Notes: generated from the letters alone by a model not told the origin. A stretch of DNA of 64,000 nucleotides from JAGTVG01 sp963820995 (GCA_963820995.1 CAWGCL010000006.1:496001-560000); one strand, 5' to 3'. Numbered from the stretch's first letter, positions 46,961-56,711 are shown. Numbers and translations are program-made.

Positions 46961-49900
46961 TTCAATTGTCCGATTATTTATGGATACACATTCATTATCA
47001 ACATCCCGAACTGTCACTTCATACACACCAGGCCCAAGGTGAATTTCTGAATATGTGCCCGTGGGGCCTGTATAACCGCTGATTGAATCCACGGCCAATG
47101 CAGGACTTTTAATGCTAAATTCATAATCACTGGCTATTGAACCTCCGGTGTTTATTTCTATTGCAAGGGTACCTGTTGAAAAACTTGAATCACAAGCTAA
47201 GTTTTCGCCGGGAGTCATCAATATCATTGGATCAACTGTACGATCCAGGATCACCTGGCTAAAAGGTGCACTTTCGCAACCAAGTCCTATTCCTCCTGAT
47301 GCAGTATCTTTTGTAACGATTACATAATATGTTCCTTCATGTATTGTAGCATAATTCGTTGAATCAATTCTCTCTGTATCAGCTGGAGGGCCAATTGGTG
47401 TATTTAAAGATAAATTGGCAGCACCATCAAACCACTCATAGCTGAAATCAGTTAAGGGTTCAGAAATACCTCCAACATTAATGTCTACAATCTCAATATG
47501 TCCACTGGGTATGCAGAAATATTTATCCGTAACAACCAAAGTGGTCTCATCAACCAATATCGGAGGAGGAGTGTTGAAAAGTTCGTATGATTCCGTAGTT
47601 TCACAATCTGTAATTTCATCTCTTACAGTTACCTCATAGGTGCCAAAATTCAATCCTGCATAGGGTCCTAAAACACCCGCCGCAACTCCATTTACATCGG
47701 GTGGTGATGTTGACGCTGTTGATGCCCAAATCAATTCATAGGTTGATACCCCTGTGGAATCTGAAGGATCTTTTGATACATCTAATTCGATCTGTCCGTT
47801 TACAACCGTTGAATCACAGGAAGTGTTATGAACAAGATCAGAAGCCAGATCCACAACTGGTGGCAAAGCCAGGGCCCTGATCTCGAGTGTAAGAGGAATT
47901 GAAGGGCAATTGGCACCAGAAATATGCTCTATTGCTTCTACAGTATAATAACCCGGAGCAAGGGTGTTTGATAATTCAGTAAACAGAAATCTATCCGGAA
48001 CTCCAAATTGTGGTGCACCTAATTGATTTGCAGGATCGGTACTGACTCCCTGATATAAGAAGAATTCATAATCACTATTATCAAATCCAACTGGAATTGA
48101 ATCTTCCTGAACTGCAATTGTAACAATTCCATCCCCAATTGTATACGGACATATTTCAGATCCTTTAACAGTACCTAGTAATGTTGGAGGTGTTATTATA
48201 GAAGGAAGATTAATTTCTACATATTCCATACATCCTGTCGTGGGATCTTCAACTACTACTGAAAAAGCTCCGGATTCAAGGTTATAAATTGTAGGTCCTT
48301 CATTTGGATTTCTGTTTGCTTGAGGGCTACCTACATATGTGAGCGCTGGATCTGGAATATCATTGCTTAAAATTGGTCCTGAAAAACCAACCGGCGGATC
48401 GGTATAGAAGTTTGATCCTGGGTTAATATTCAGACCGTCATACCAGTAAAAATTGTAACTATAATCCCTTGCACCACCATTATCTACCCAGGCTGTAAGT
48501 GCACCTTCTGACACCCTGCATTGTGCAGGGTAGAAATTGATCTCACTTCGAATATCGAATAACGGTGCAGGGGCGGCGATATAACCAGTGATATCATTAG
48601 TCACACAATGTGTATAGGTATTCAATGCGTATACTGTATAGTCTTCTGAATATAATTCTTGGCCCGGTGATACTTCGGTTAGAGTTCTAGTTAAAGTTGG
48701 TAATTCGTTCCCAGGATTTATAACATCTCCTCGATACCAATAGAATTCATAATTAGCATAATCAGCTACTGGTCCTGTCCCTGAAGAATCAACAGTCGCT
48801 TCAATTTGACCTGGTGTATTACAATCTACAATGTCTGTCACATTGATAGTAAGGTCATAAGTAGGTATAATCCTGTTTAAGAAAGTAGATAATGAACTTT
48901 GGCAACCAGTGATTTGACTTATCACTTCAACAGTATAATTTTGATTGCCCATGAGTGTAATGATCTCACCTGCACCACCAACAGTTGCAGTTTCATTACC
49001 AGGTGTTACCGTGGGACCATCATACCATATGAAGTTATGATCTGCTGTATTTCCAATTGCATCTACATAAGCCTTTATATTTCCATTAGGCTGAGCATTG
49101 TCACAAGAAGAATTCGGTTCCTGTGTTATGAGTGTGTTAGGTAAAACAGTATTATCCTGCACTGCTATTGATACAGGATCCGAAAAACAACCTGAAGAAA
49201 ATTCATAGGCTCTGACAGTATAATCACCATCCTCCAGCTCAATATAGTTTGGATCCAATCCACTGATTAATTGTAATAAGACACCGGTTGTATCACTTCC
49301 TTCAAATAAATTGAAATCAAATGTAGTAAAGTCAACTACTGGACCTCCTTGATAATCTAAGGAACCAGTAATTGTACCGTTAAACGCAATACCTGCTACA
49401 ACTGGATCACAGATGTTATTTGGTGTCTGAATCAAGGATAGAACTGGCAATTCACTGCTGTCATTCATTATCCTGGACTGGGTATTGAAACAGCCTGTCG
49501 CATCGATCGTCACTTTCACAGTATATGTATCACCAGCAAGCAAGGACTCTGCCGTCTCTCTGGCTGTGCCACTTACTGTGCCCCACTCCGGATCATCTAC
49601 ATTGAGTCCGTCTACCCACTTGAACGTATGGCCGGCTATTACTCCGCCTGCATCCGCTGTTAGTATCCCGTTAGGTAAATTTGGATCACAATTCGTCGCT
49701 CCCTGCTCTGTCAATCCTATCAATGGGAGTATAAAATCTTCTGTTACCTCTATCGTTACAGGATCTGAATAACAACCCAATGCTGTATTATATCCCCGCA
49801 TCGTATAGAAGCCACTGTCTAACTCTATGAAATCCGCCGCCGATGCCGTTATCGTTCCATAAGGGGCACCTGTCGTATCCGTTCCTTCATATAAATTGAA

Positions 49901-50848
49901 ATAATAATCCGTAAAGTCTGCGACGCCTGCTCCCTGATAGGTCGTAACTCCCGTCACTGTTCCATTATAGGCTACACCTGATATTGCCGGATCGCATATT
50001 GAATTTGGTGTCATGGAAAGTGCCACCAATGGCAATTCGCTACTGTCACTCATTATCCTGGACTGGGTATTGAAACAGCCTGTCGCATCGATCGTCACTT
50101 TCACAGTATAGGTATCACCAGCAAGCAAGGACTCTGCCGTCTCTCTGGCTGTGCCACTTACTGTGCCCCACTCCGGATCATCTACATTGAGTCCGTCTAC
50201 CCACTTGAACGTATGGCCGGCTATTACTCCGCCTGCATCCGCTGTGAGTATCCCGTTAGGTAAATTTGGATCACAATTCGTCGCTCCCTGTTCGGTCAAT
50301 CCTATCAATGGGAGTATAAAATCTTCTGTTACCTCTATCGTTACCGGATCTGAATAACAACCCAATGCTGTATTATATCCCCGCATCGTATAGAAGCCAC
50401 TGTCTAACTCTATGAAATCCGCCGCCGATGCCGTTATCGTTCCATAAGGGGCACCTGTCGTATCCGTTCCTTCATATAAATTGAAATAATAATCCGTAAA
50501 GTCTGCGACGCCTGCTCCCTGATAGGTCGTAACTCCCGTCACTGTTCCATTATAGGCTACACCTGATATTGCCGGATCGCATATTGAATTTGGTGTCATG
50601 GAAAGTGCCACCAATGGCAATTCGCTACTGTCACTCATTATCCTGGACTGGGTATTGAAACAGCCTGTCGCATCGATCGTCACTTTCACAGTATATGTAT
50701 CACCAGCAAGCAAGGACTCTGCCGTCTCTCTGGCTGTGCCACTTACTGTGCCCCACTCCGGATCATCTACATTGAGTCCGTCTACCCACTTGAACGTATG
50801 GCCGGCTATTACTCCGCCTGCATCCGCTGTTAATATCCCATTTGCCAA
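46388..50848 (-). CDS. Giant SprB-like adhesin B, central part
   Basis: 1486 codons between the frame break near 50855 and that near 46400. The apparent start (MANGILTADAGG) is the middle of a repeat unit, so this is not a separate gene. It carries about two and a half 195-aa units of array B1, then diverged SprB-like modules (each with an xTxCDxxxxNG-type first cysteine and a second cysteine after YTV/YEV), and the first part of array B2. It stops after LGPGQYAV where the neighbouring copies continue. Confidence 0.85.
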   Translation of the reverse strand: MANGILTADAGGVIAGHTFKWVDGLNVDDPEWGTVSGTARETAESLLAGDTYTVKVTIDATGCFNTQSRIMSDSSELPLVALSMTPNSICDPAISGVAYNGTVTGVTTYQGAGVADFTDYYFNLYEGTDTTGAPYGTITASAADFIELDSGFYTMRGYNTALGCYSDPVTIEVTEDFILPLIGLTEQGATNCDPNLPNGILTADAGGVIAGHTFKWVDGLNVDDPEWGTVSGTARETAESLLAGDTYTVKVTIDATGCFNTQSRIMSDSSELPLVALSMTPNSICDPAISGVAYNGTVTGVTTYQGAGVADFTDYYFNLYEGTDTTGAPYGTITASAADFIELDSGFYTMRGYNTALGCYSDPVTIEVTEDFILPLIGLTEQGATNCDPNLPNGILTADAGGVIAGHTFKWVDGLNVDDPEWGTVSGTARETAESLLAGDTYTVKVTIDATGCFNTQSRIMNDSSELPVLSLIQTPNNICDPVVAGIAFNGTITGSLDYQGGPVVDFTTFDFNLFEGSDTTGVLLQLISGLDPNYIELEDGDYTVRAYEFSSGCFSDPVSIAVQDNTVLPNTLITQEPNSSCDNAQPNGNIKAYVDAIGNTADHNFIWYDGPTVTPGNETATVGGAGEIITLMGNQNYTVEVISQITGCQSSLSTFLNRIIPTYDLTINVTDIVDCNTPGQIEATVDSSGTGPVADYANYEFYWYRGDVINPGNELPTLTRTLTEVSPGQELYSEDYTVYALNTYTHCVTNDITGYIAAPAPLFDIRSEINFYPAQCRVSEGALTAWVDNGGARDYSYNFYWYDGLNINPGSNFYTDPPVGFSGPILSNDIPDPALTYVGSPQANRNPNEGPTIYNLESGAFSVVVEDPTTGCMEYVEINLPSIITPPTLLGTVKGSEICPYTIGDGIVTIAVQEDSIPVGFDNSDYEFFLYQGVSTDPANQLGAPQFGVPDRFLFTELSNTLAPGYYTVEAIEHISGANCPSIPLTLEIRALALPPVVDLASDLVHNTSCDSTVVNGQIELDVSKDPSDSTGVSTYELIWASTASTSPPDVNGVAAGVLGPYAGLNFGTYEVTVRDEITDCETTESYELFNTPPPILVDETTLVVTDKYFCIPSGHIEIVDINVGGISEPLTDFSYEWFDGAANLSLNTPIGPPADTERIDSTNYATIHEGTYYVIVTKDTASGGIGLGCESAPFSQVILDRTVDPMILMTPGENLACDSSFSTGTLAIEINTGGSIASDYEFSIKSPALAVDSISGYTGPTGTYSEIHLGPGVYEVTVRDVDNECVSINNRTIEDHPSIPYIEAPDLTILDQLICANDGSISVDSVRVNGIAEIPGTNPGQVNYEFTWYDGQAIGPGLGVTGNVLDTSNYSLMEAGGYYFTALRNNDAHEPGEGCESAPYLVQVEDLTVDPTIMLAQTANQACDLLFATGSLMLNVNTGGATASDYEYTITSSELGGPLNGFTNDDGTPEAWTEINLGPGQYAV

Positions 50849-52385
50849 ATCCTGGCAGACAATTCGTCGCTCCCTGTTCGGTCAATCCTATCAATGGGAG
50901 TATAAAATCTTCTGTTACCTCTATCGTTACAGGATCTGAATAACAACCCAATGCTGTATTATATCCCCGCATCGTATAGAAGCCACTGTCTAACTCTATG
51001 AAATCCGCCGCCGATGCCGTTATCGTTCCATAAGGGGCACCTGTCGTATCCGTTCCTTCATATAAATTGAAATAATAATCCGTAAAGTCTGCGACGCCTG
51101 CTCCCTGATAGGTCGTAACTCCCGTCACTGTTCCATTATAGGCTACACCTGATATTGCCGGATCGCATATTGAATTTGGTGTCATGGAAAGTGCCACCAA
51201 TGGCAATTCGCTACTATCACTCATTATCCTGGACTGGGTATTGAAACAGCCTGTCGCATCGATCGTCACTTTCACAGTATATGTATCACCAGCAAGCAAG
51301 GACTCTGCCGTCTCTCTGGCTGTGCCACTTACTGTGCCCCACTCCGGATCATCTACATTGAGTCCGTCTACCCACTTGAACGTATGGCCGGCTATTACTC
51401 CGCCTGCATCCGCTGTGAGTATCCCGTTAGGTAAATTTGGATCACAATTTGTCGCTCCCTGCTCGGTCAATCCTATCAATGGGAGTATAAAATCTTCTGT
51501 TACCTCTATCGTTACCGGATCTGAATAACAACCCAATGCTGTATTATATCCCCGCATCGTATAGAAGCCACTGTCTAACTCTATGAAATCCGCCGCCGAT
51601 GCCGTTATCGTTCCATAAGGGGCACCTGTCGTATCCGTTCCTTCATATAAATTGAAATAATAATCCGTAAAGTCTGCGACGCCTGCTCCCTGATAGGTCG
51701 TAACTCCCGTCACTGTTCCATTATAGGCTACACCTGATATTGCCGGATCGCATATTGAATTTGGTGTCATGGAAAGTGCCACCAATGGCAATTCGCTACT
51801 ATCACTCATTATCCTGGACTGGGTATTGAAACAGCCTGTCGCATCGATCGTCACTTTCACAGTATATGTATCACCAGCAAGCAAGGACTCTGCCGTCTCT
51901 CTGGCTGTGCCACTTACTGTGCCCCACTCCGGATCATCTACATTGAGTCCGTCTACCCACTTGAACGTATGGCCGGCTATTACTCCGCCTGCATCCGCTG
52001 TGAGTATCCCGTTAGGTAAATTTGGATCACAATTCGTCGCTCCCTGTTCGGTCAATCCTATCAATGGTAGTATAAAATCTTCTGTTACCTCTATCGTTAC
52101 CGGATCTGAATAACAACCCAATGCTGTATTATATCCCCGCATCGTATAGAAGCCACTGTCTAACTCTATGAAATCCGCCGCCGATGCCGTTATCGTTCCA
52201 TAAGAGGCACCTGTCGTATCCGTTCCTTCATATAAATTGAAATAATAATCCGTAAAGTCTACGACGCCTGCTCCCTGATAGGTCGTAACTCCCGTCACTG
52301 TTCCATTATAGGCTATACCTGATATTGCCGGATCGCATATTGAATTTGGCGTCATCGATAGAGCTATCAATGGCAATTCGCTGCT
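49455..52385 (-). repeat. Tandem array B1: five 585-bp units in giant adhesin B
   Basis: The plus-strand string atggaaagtgcc recurs at 50013, 50598, 51184 and 51769: steps 585, 586, 585; the extra base coincides with the frame break near 50855. Each unit codes 195 aa with two modules (…ALSMTPNSICDPAISG… and …LTEQGATNCDPNLPNG…). The outer copies are slightly diverged at their edges. Confidence 0.92.
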
Positions 52386-53774
52386 GTCACTGACTATATA
52401 AGATAAGGTGTTTTCACAACCTGTTGTGTCATTTATTACTAATACTGTATAAGTTAAACCAGCAGTTAGTTGCAAGGCCAATTCGTTATTAGCTCCACCT
52501 GAAACAGCTACAGGGATTCCGGAAGCCGTTACATCTGTTCCTTCAAACCACTGAAACGAATGTCCGGAAGTAGTGGGTACTCCACCGATATCTACACTTG
52601 CCAGCAATTCTCCATTAGGTGTGCCATCAGTACAATTGGTTGCAGGTACTTCAGATACATTAATTACTGGATTAGTTATATCATCAAAAACTTCAACAGT
52701 AACCGGCACAGATATACAATTCAGTGAATTTCTTTCTAATATTACTGTATATCTTCCTGCGTTTAGTTCATATAGAATGTCTCCATTGGCGCTAGTGCTT
52801 GTTAGTACCGGATCATTATTTATATCTTCACCGTCAAACCAGGTATAGGTATAATCACTATAATCACTGACAGCCGTACCATCAAAAGTGGCAGAAGCCT
52901 CAACGCGGCCTGTATATATACCACCAAGTGCCAGGGATGGTCCACAAATATTATTGTCAAAAGGAATGGCTGTAACCACTGGAACCTGACTGGCATCTGT
53001 GATTGTATCATACAGTGTGGTGGCACAATTATTTGCTGTGGTAACCCGAACAGTATATGGCAATCCTCCGGCAATTCCAAATGCAATTTCTCCATTCACT
53101 CCACCTACATTTGATATCAGGTTGGATGCTAATGTATTATCTCCTTCAAACCATTCAAATGTCAGGTCTGCAGCATTTTGTAAAACGCCATTGACATACC
53201 CTTCAGCCATGATCTCACCATTAGGATTGTTAGGATCACAGGAAGTCTGCGGTGTTAATTCGGCCATAGTGACTGTAGGAAAAACTGTAAGATCCTGAAT
53301 GACCTGTCTAATAGGTGGATCTGATTCACAACCGGTTATGTCGTCGCGAACCACAACAGCATACTCACCAGCTGGCAAGCCATATCTTGTTGGTCCGGAC
53401 CCGTGGGATGCCGGCAATATGGTTCCAATATTATTGGCTACTGAATCCCATTCATACCACATAAAAGTATAATTCGAGGAGTCTTGCATTACACCCCCGA
53501 TAACCGCTTCCGCAGTTATTGCACCACTACTAATATTCGCACAATTTGTTACATCGTTTATCAAGGATGCTTGCACAACCGGGAACGTAGGTCCATTCAA
53601 TGTAAAAGATCCGGTCTTAGTACAACCATCTTTGAATACACTTACAATATATTCACCGGCAACCAAGTTGGATGCTACTGAACCCGTGATTCCAAGTGGA
53701 TTAAAGAAACGATCAAACCATTCAAACGTAAAACCGGCATTTCCTCCGGTAATGAAATACTTCCAACTCGCCAT
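50763..53774 (-). CDS. Giant SprB-like adhesin B, piece after third frame break
   Basis: About 1000 codons in one frame, true reading from about 53755 down to about 50855. It begins with ITGGNAGFTFEWFD, the second half of a module whose first half is in the preceding frame. Diverged SprB-like modules and two and a half units of array B1 follow. The last residues before the stop (…LPGFGKWDINSGCRR) are out-of-frame translation of a unit whose neighbours read …DPNLPNGILTADAGG, so the break lies at about 50850-50862. Confidence 0.83.
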   Translation of the reverse strand: MASWKYFITGGNAGFTFEWFDRFFNPLGITGSVASNLVAGEYIVSVFKDGCTKTGSFTLNGPTFPVVQASLINDVTNCANISSGAITAEAVIGGVMQDSSNYTFMWYEWDSVANNIGTILPASHGSGPTRYGLPAGEYAVVVRDDITGCESDPPIRQVIQDLTVFPTVTMAELTPQTSCDPNNPNGEIMAEGYVNGVLQNAADLTFEWFEGDNTLASNLISNVGGVNGEIAFGIAGGLPYTVRVTTANNCATTLYDTITDASQVPVVTAIPFDNNICGPSLALGGIYTGRVEASATFDGTAVSDYSDYTYTWFDGEDINNDPVLTSTSANGDILYELNAGRYTVILERNSLNCISVPVTVEVFDDITNPVINVSEVPATNCTDGTPNGELLASVDIGGVPTTSGHSFQWFEGTDVTASGIPVAVSGGANNELALQLTAGLTYTVLVINDTTGCENTLSYIVSDSSELPLIALSMTPNSICDPAISGIAYNGTVTGVTTYQGAGVVDFTDYYFNLYEGTDTTGASYGTITASAADFIELDSGFYTMRGYNTALGCYSDPVTIEVTEDFILPLIGLTEQGATNCDPNLPNGILTADAGGVIAGHTFKWVDGLNVDDPEWGTVSGTARETAESLLAGDTYTVKVTIDATGCFNTQSRIMSDSSELPLVALSMTPNSICDPAISGVAYNGTVTGVTTYQGAGVADFTDYYFNLYEGTDTTGAPYGTITASAADFIELDSGFYTMRGYNTALGCYSDPVTIEVTEDFILPLIGLTEQGATNCDPNLPNGILTADAGGVIAGHTFKWVDGLNVDDPEWGTVSGTARETAESLLAGDTYTVKVTIDATGCFNTQSRIMSDSSELPLVALSMTPNSICDPAISGVAYNGTVTGVTTYQGAGVADFTDYYFNLYEGTDTTGAPYGTITASAADFIELDSGFYTMRGYNTALGCYSDPVTIEVTEDFILPLIGLTEQGATNCLPGFGKWDINSGCRRSNSRPYVQVGRRTQCR

Positions 53775-53970
53775 TTGGTGGAAAGCAATGAGATTGAGGT
53801 GAATTTTCTACAATGGTTATTTCCGGATCAACACCAATCCTGACTATTGAAGTATCAGTTGGGATACTGGCACACCCTTTGTCTGTATTGGTTACAATTA
53901 ATGAATAATCTCCTTCCGGTAATCCCGTCAATACATTAGCTGGTTCCTCCGGGAGCTGGAATGGCGGTTG
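53722..53970 (-). CDS. Giant SprB-like adhesin B, short piece between two frame breaks
   Basis: About 70 codons: PPFQLPEEPANVLTGLPEGD followed by a typical module end (YSLIVTNTDKGCAS) and the start of the next module (ENSPQSHCFPPNGELEV). It joins smoothly to the pieces on both sides if one base is added near 53970 and one removed near 53755. It is not an independent gene. Confidence 0.7.
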   Translation of the reverse strand, partial: QPPFQLPEEPANVLTGLPEGDYSLIVTNTDKGCASIPTDTSIVRIGVDPEITIVENSPQSHCFPPNGELEVFHYRRKCRFYV

Positions 53971-54617
53971 TTGCCTGTAGCATCATCATACCACTGAAAT
54001 GCAAAATCGCTATAATCTAAAACTTCTACCCCGTTTCTTGTAACTACTGCTCGTAATTCACCATTATCCGGGGCACTATCCTCACATTTTATGTTATCCT
54101 GTATCTTTTCAATATCTACTTCGAATGGATCTGGAATAATATCAAAATAATATACATTGTTATCTAATTTACATTCTGTAAGGCTTCCACTTCCCTGACC
54201 AGCAGGCATTGCTGTCCCATCATCATTCAAGACAATGTAAAGCCTGAATGCCTTCCCTGTGGAATTAAATACCACACCTCTAATTGATATTGTATCCCCA
54301 ACCTTGAAATTATTGACTACAAGGTCCTGCTGATATAATAAAGTGGCCGGTTGTGCAGGCACAGGATCAATGGTTGGATCTCCATCCCAGAAACTGACCG
54401 GAATGGCATCTGAAATCGTAAGTGATCCATCATTAATTATGTTAAAATCCACTATTATACCAAGATTACCACATATTGGAGGTATTACATTTACCGTGGG
54501 GAAATAAGTTGGATCATTCGGATCTTTATAATCCGGGTCACCCGGGAGGGCATTCGGATTATCCCCAACGAAATGAAACATCAGGTGCTGGATAAAACGG
54601 GCAACCATCCGCTGCAA
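53928..54617 (-). CDS. Giant SprB-like adhesin B, CARDB-like segment
   Basis: About 200 codons in frame between breaks near 54571 and 53970. It codes VGDNPNALPGDPDYKDP, then a sandwich-like domain parallel to the CARDB-like domain of adhesin A (NIINDGSLTISDAIPVSFWD, FRLYIVLNDDGTAMPAG, ECKLDNNV), then the first SprB-like module (CEDSAPDNGELRAVVTRNG). The same domain order as adhesin A shows this is one continuous ancestral gene. Confidence 0.75.
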   Translation of the reverse strand: MQRMVARFIQHLMFHFVGDNPNALPGDPDYKDPNDPTYFPTVNVIPPICGNLGIIVDFNIINDGSLTISDAIPVSFWDGDPTIDPVPAQPATLLYQQDLVVNNFKVGDTISIRGVVFNSTGKAFRLYIVLNDDGTAMPAGQGSGSLTECKLDNNVYYFDIIPDPFEVDIEKIQDNIKCEDSAPDNGELRAVVTRNGVEVLDYSDFAFQWYDDATGNNRHSSSRRNQLMY

Positions 54618-56481
54618 TTGTAGGAGCCTGGTTCAGGAAAATATTGAAAGGTCTTACAGGTCCAGGGATGCCATTACTGCATGGATCCTGTCCAAAGATC
54701 ATCCCCTGATCCATCTGCTGCCTTGGAACCGTCAAGTCATCATTGATGTTTACCACAAAATATCCAGGCTGGTTCCACACTTTTCGTGTTGGAAGCCAAA
54801 GGTTTTCAGTTGAGAAAAATATATTAATGGCTCCTAAAGCCTGTTGCTGTATTGGGTCATTGATATCAAAAGAGGAATTAAAGTTACATGGCACACATAT
54901 ATCCGTGCCGCCGTCACCATCGACGTCTGCGATGATAGGCCCTTCTGTCATGGTATGTGATTGACAAACAGCAGAAAACAATACATTCTGGCCTGTGGCA
55001 CCATCCACAATCACCAGTTGCTGGCTGTCGCGATAGACCACCTCAGGATTGCCATCATTATCAAAATCGTAGATTGTCACAGCCACTATACCTGACTTTG
55101 AATCATTGATGATCCTTGGTGAAGGCCATAATGGGATCAGGTTTCCTCCTGCATCTAAAGTCAATGCAAATAATTGGTTCCCGGCAATAAATAAAATATC
55201 CATATTTCCATCACCATCAGCATCCCCCAGGTTTGGCCGCGAAGTACCCCAGGGCCATCCACCCGGATATATCAGATCAACGGGTTCATAATAGGAATAG
55301 GTATTGTTATGAACATCCCAGAAATATATCGCTGTATTACCTGTTGAACTACCTCTTGCTCCCGAAAGAACTACATCCAGGTGACCATCACCGTTCATAT
55401 CGGCGACACTCGTGCTGCTGAAATTGGTTAATCCATATTCATCAGCGTCAAATAATTGCTTGGGATAGAACTGGGCACCAATATCGTTAATATCCGCAGC
55501 TACTGTTAAGGTTAGGGGTGTACCCGGATTCCGATTACTTAAATCAGGTACAGAATATATTATTCCACCGGTTACCAATTCAAGATTTGGTGTGGAAGGT
55601 AAAATATTGACGGCAACCGGAGCAGAATTAACTTCAGTATCCCAATCGCCCGTCCCCTGGGCAAGTAATACCCCAGTTTCTGCTGCGTGAATTTGATTTT
55701 TATAATAGATCTCAGAATTACCGTCCCCGTCAAAATCTGCTATACCCATAATGCCAGGTCTGCTATCTCCCATAAAGACTGCATCGTATAAGGGTTCAAG
55801 CTCACCATTAACATATGTTAAGGCAACCAGATAATAGTTCTCGGGTGGCTTTTTAGGGGTTTTTCTGTTCCCAGCCATTGAAAATACTTCTACCTGTCCA
55901 TCTCCATTGATGTCAGCGATCAATACCTCCAGTTCATACACATAATTTCCCTTTGGAAAAATATCATCCTGACCTGTACTCCCAAACTCATCCAGAAGTT
56001 CCCCTGCATCATATACCGGGTCCCCCCCTGAAGCTATAACCCTTACCGCCTTTCCCCACTTGGAGGTGGCTATGATCTCGGGAATGCCATCACCGTCCAG
56101 GTCACCGATGGCCATTTTAGATTGGGTATCGACCGTATTTTGTTGCGAATTTCCAGCAACATCCATAAAATCAAAAATACTGAGGGAATCTGGGGGCATG
56201 ATGCTACAGTCAGAATCTTCTTCACCAACGAATGTCATACCATAAAAGGCAGCACACTCTCCATCATATATGTCAATCAAGCCATCTCCGTCATTATCAA
56301 CACCATCATCACAATTACAACCCCGCTCTATGGTGGCCGCATATTGACATTCCGGGTCATTGCAATCAATTAGTCCATTCCCATTGTCATCAATACCGTT
56401 ATTGCAATTTTCCTGGCTGAACGCGTAAGAAAATGTCACAACTGATATTAGAACAAATAATAATACTCTTAGCTTGGTCAT
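54559..56481 (-). CDS. Giant SprB-like adhesin B, N-terminal part (signal peptide and propeller)
   Basis: 640 aa. Signal peptide 1-22 (MTKLRVLLFVLISVVTFSYA, then FSQ). Two Cys/Asp-rich metal-binding-like loops follow (NCNNGIDDNGNGLIDCNDPE and CDDGVDNDGDGLIDIYDGEC), then an FG-GAP propeller with Asp loops (DLDGDGIPE, DINGDGQVE, DFDGDGNSE, DMNGDGHLD, DADGDGNMD, DFDNDGNPE, DVDGDGGTD). The frame stops shortly after NIFLNQAPTIAADGCPFYPA, where adhesin A continues into its CARDB-like domain. With all five breaks repaired the gene spans 56481-41344 and codes about 5044 aa. Because of the breaks it may be a pseudogene, or the sequence may carry errors. Confidence 0.87.
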   Translation of the reverse strand: MTKLRVLLFVLISVVTFSYAFSQENCNNGIDDNGNGLIDCNDPECQYAATIERGCNCDDGVDNDGDGLIDIYDGECAAFYGMTFVGEEDSDCSIMPPDSLSIFDFMDVAGNSQQNTVDTQSKMAIGDLDGDGIPEIIATSKWGKAVRVIASGGDPVYDAGELLDEFGSTGQDDIFPKGNYVYELEVLIADINGDGQVEVFSMAGNRKTPKKPPENYYLVALTYVNGELEPLYDAVFMGDSRPGIMGIADFDGDGNSEIYYKNQIHAAETGVLLAQGTGDWDTEVNSAPVAVNILPSTPNLELVTGGIIYSVPDLSNRNPGTPLTLTVAADINDIGAQFYPKQLFDADEYGLTNFSSTSVADMNGDGHLDVVLSGARGSSTGNTAIYFWDVHNNTYSYYEPVDLIYPGGWPWGTSRPNLGDADGDGNMDILFIAGNQLFALTLDAGGNLIPLWPSPRIINDSKSGIVAVTIYDFDNDGNPEVVYRDSQQLVIVDGATGQNVLFSAVCQSHTMTEGPIIADVDGDGGTDICVPCNFNSSFDINDPIQQQALGAINIFFSTENLWLPTRKVWNQPGYFVVNINDDLTVPRQQMDQGMIFGQDPCSNGIPGPVRPFNIFLNQAPTIAADGCPFYPAPDVSFRWG

Positions 56482-56542
56482 ACAAAAATTATCTTCCCTT
56501 TCTATCTCTATTTCTTCATATCACTATGTGTTAATACTAAAA

Positions 56543-56592
56543 TATGTATAACAGTAACACTTCCAGACTTAAGATTTTTGTTTTCCGGCTGA
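56543..56592 (-). pseudogene. Remnant of a type B sorting-domain 3' end
   Basis: Read on the minus strand this codes ENKNLKSGSVTVI, matching the EDKNPKTGSVTVIR end of the type B gene at 56712; about 40 of 48 bases agree. No further upstream similarity is visible. It lies in the spacer before adhesin B and looks like the leftover of a duplicated or deleted copy. Confidence 0.6.
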
Positions 56593-56711
56593 ACATAGTG
56601 TTTAGTTGTTATAGCTGACAAATAAGCGAAAAATTCAATTATGCTCTTGTAATAATACTATCCAATCTTCCTCAACTCCAATTTTCTTATACCATAACGT
56701 AAAAAAATCAA

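Noticed and set aside
49485..52113. Repeated 95-114-aa plus-strand open frames
   Set aside because: Antisense shadows of array B1.
25535..52385. Regular repeats considered as CRISPR arrays
   Set aside because: Units are 546-627 bp with no short-repeat/unique-spacer pattern, and they encode protein; no cas gene is present.
41344..56481. Six separate genes within the adhesin B span
   Set aside because: The apparent starts fall inside modules or repeat units, the domains continue across every boundary, and adhesin A shows the same order in one frame.
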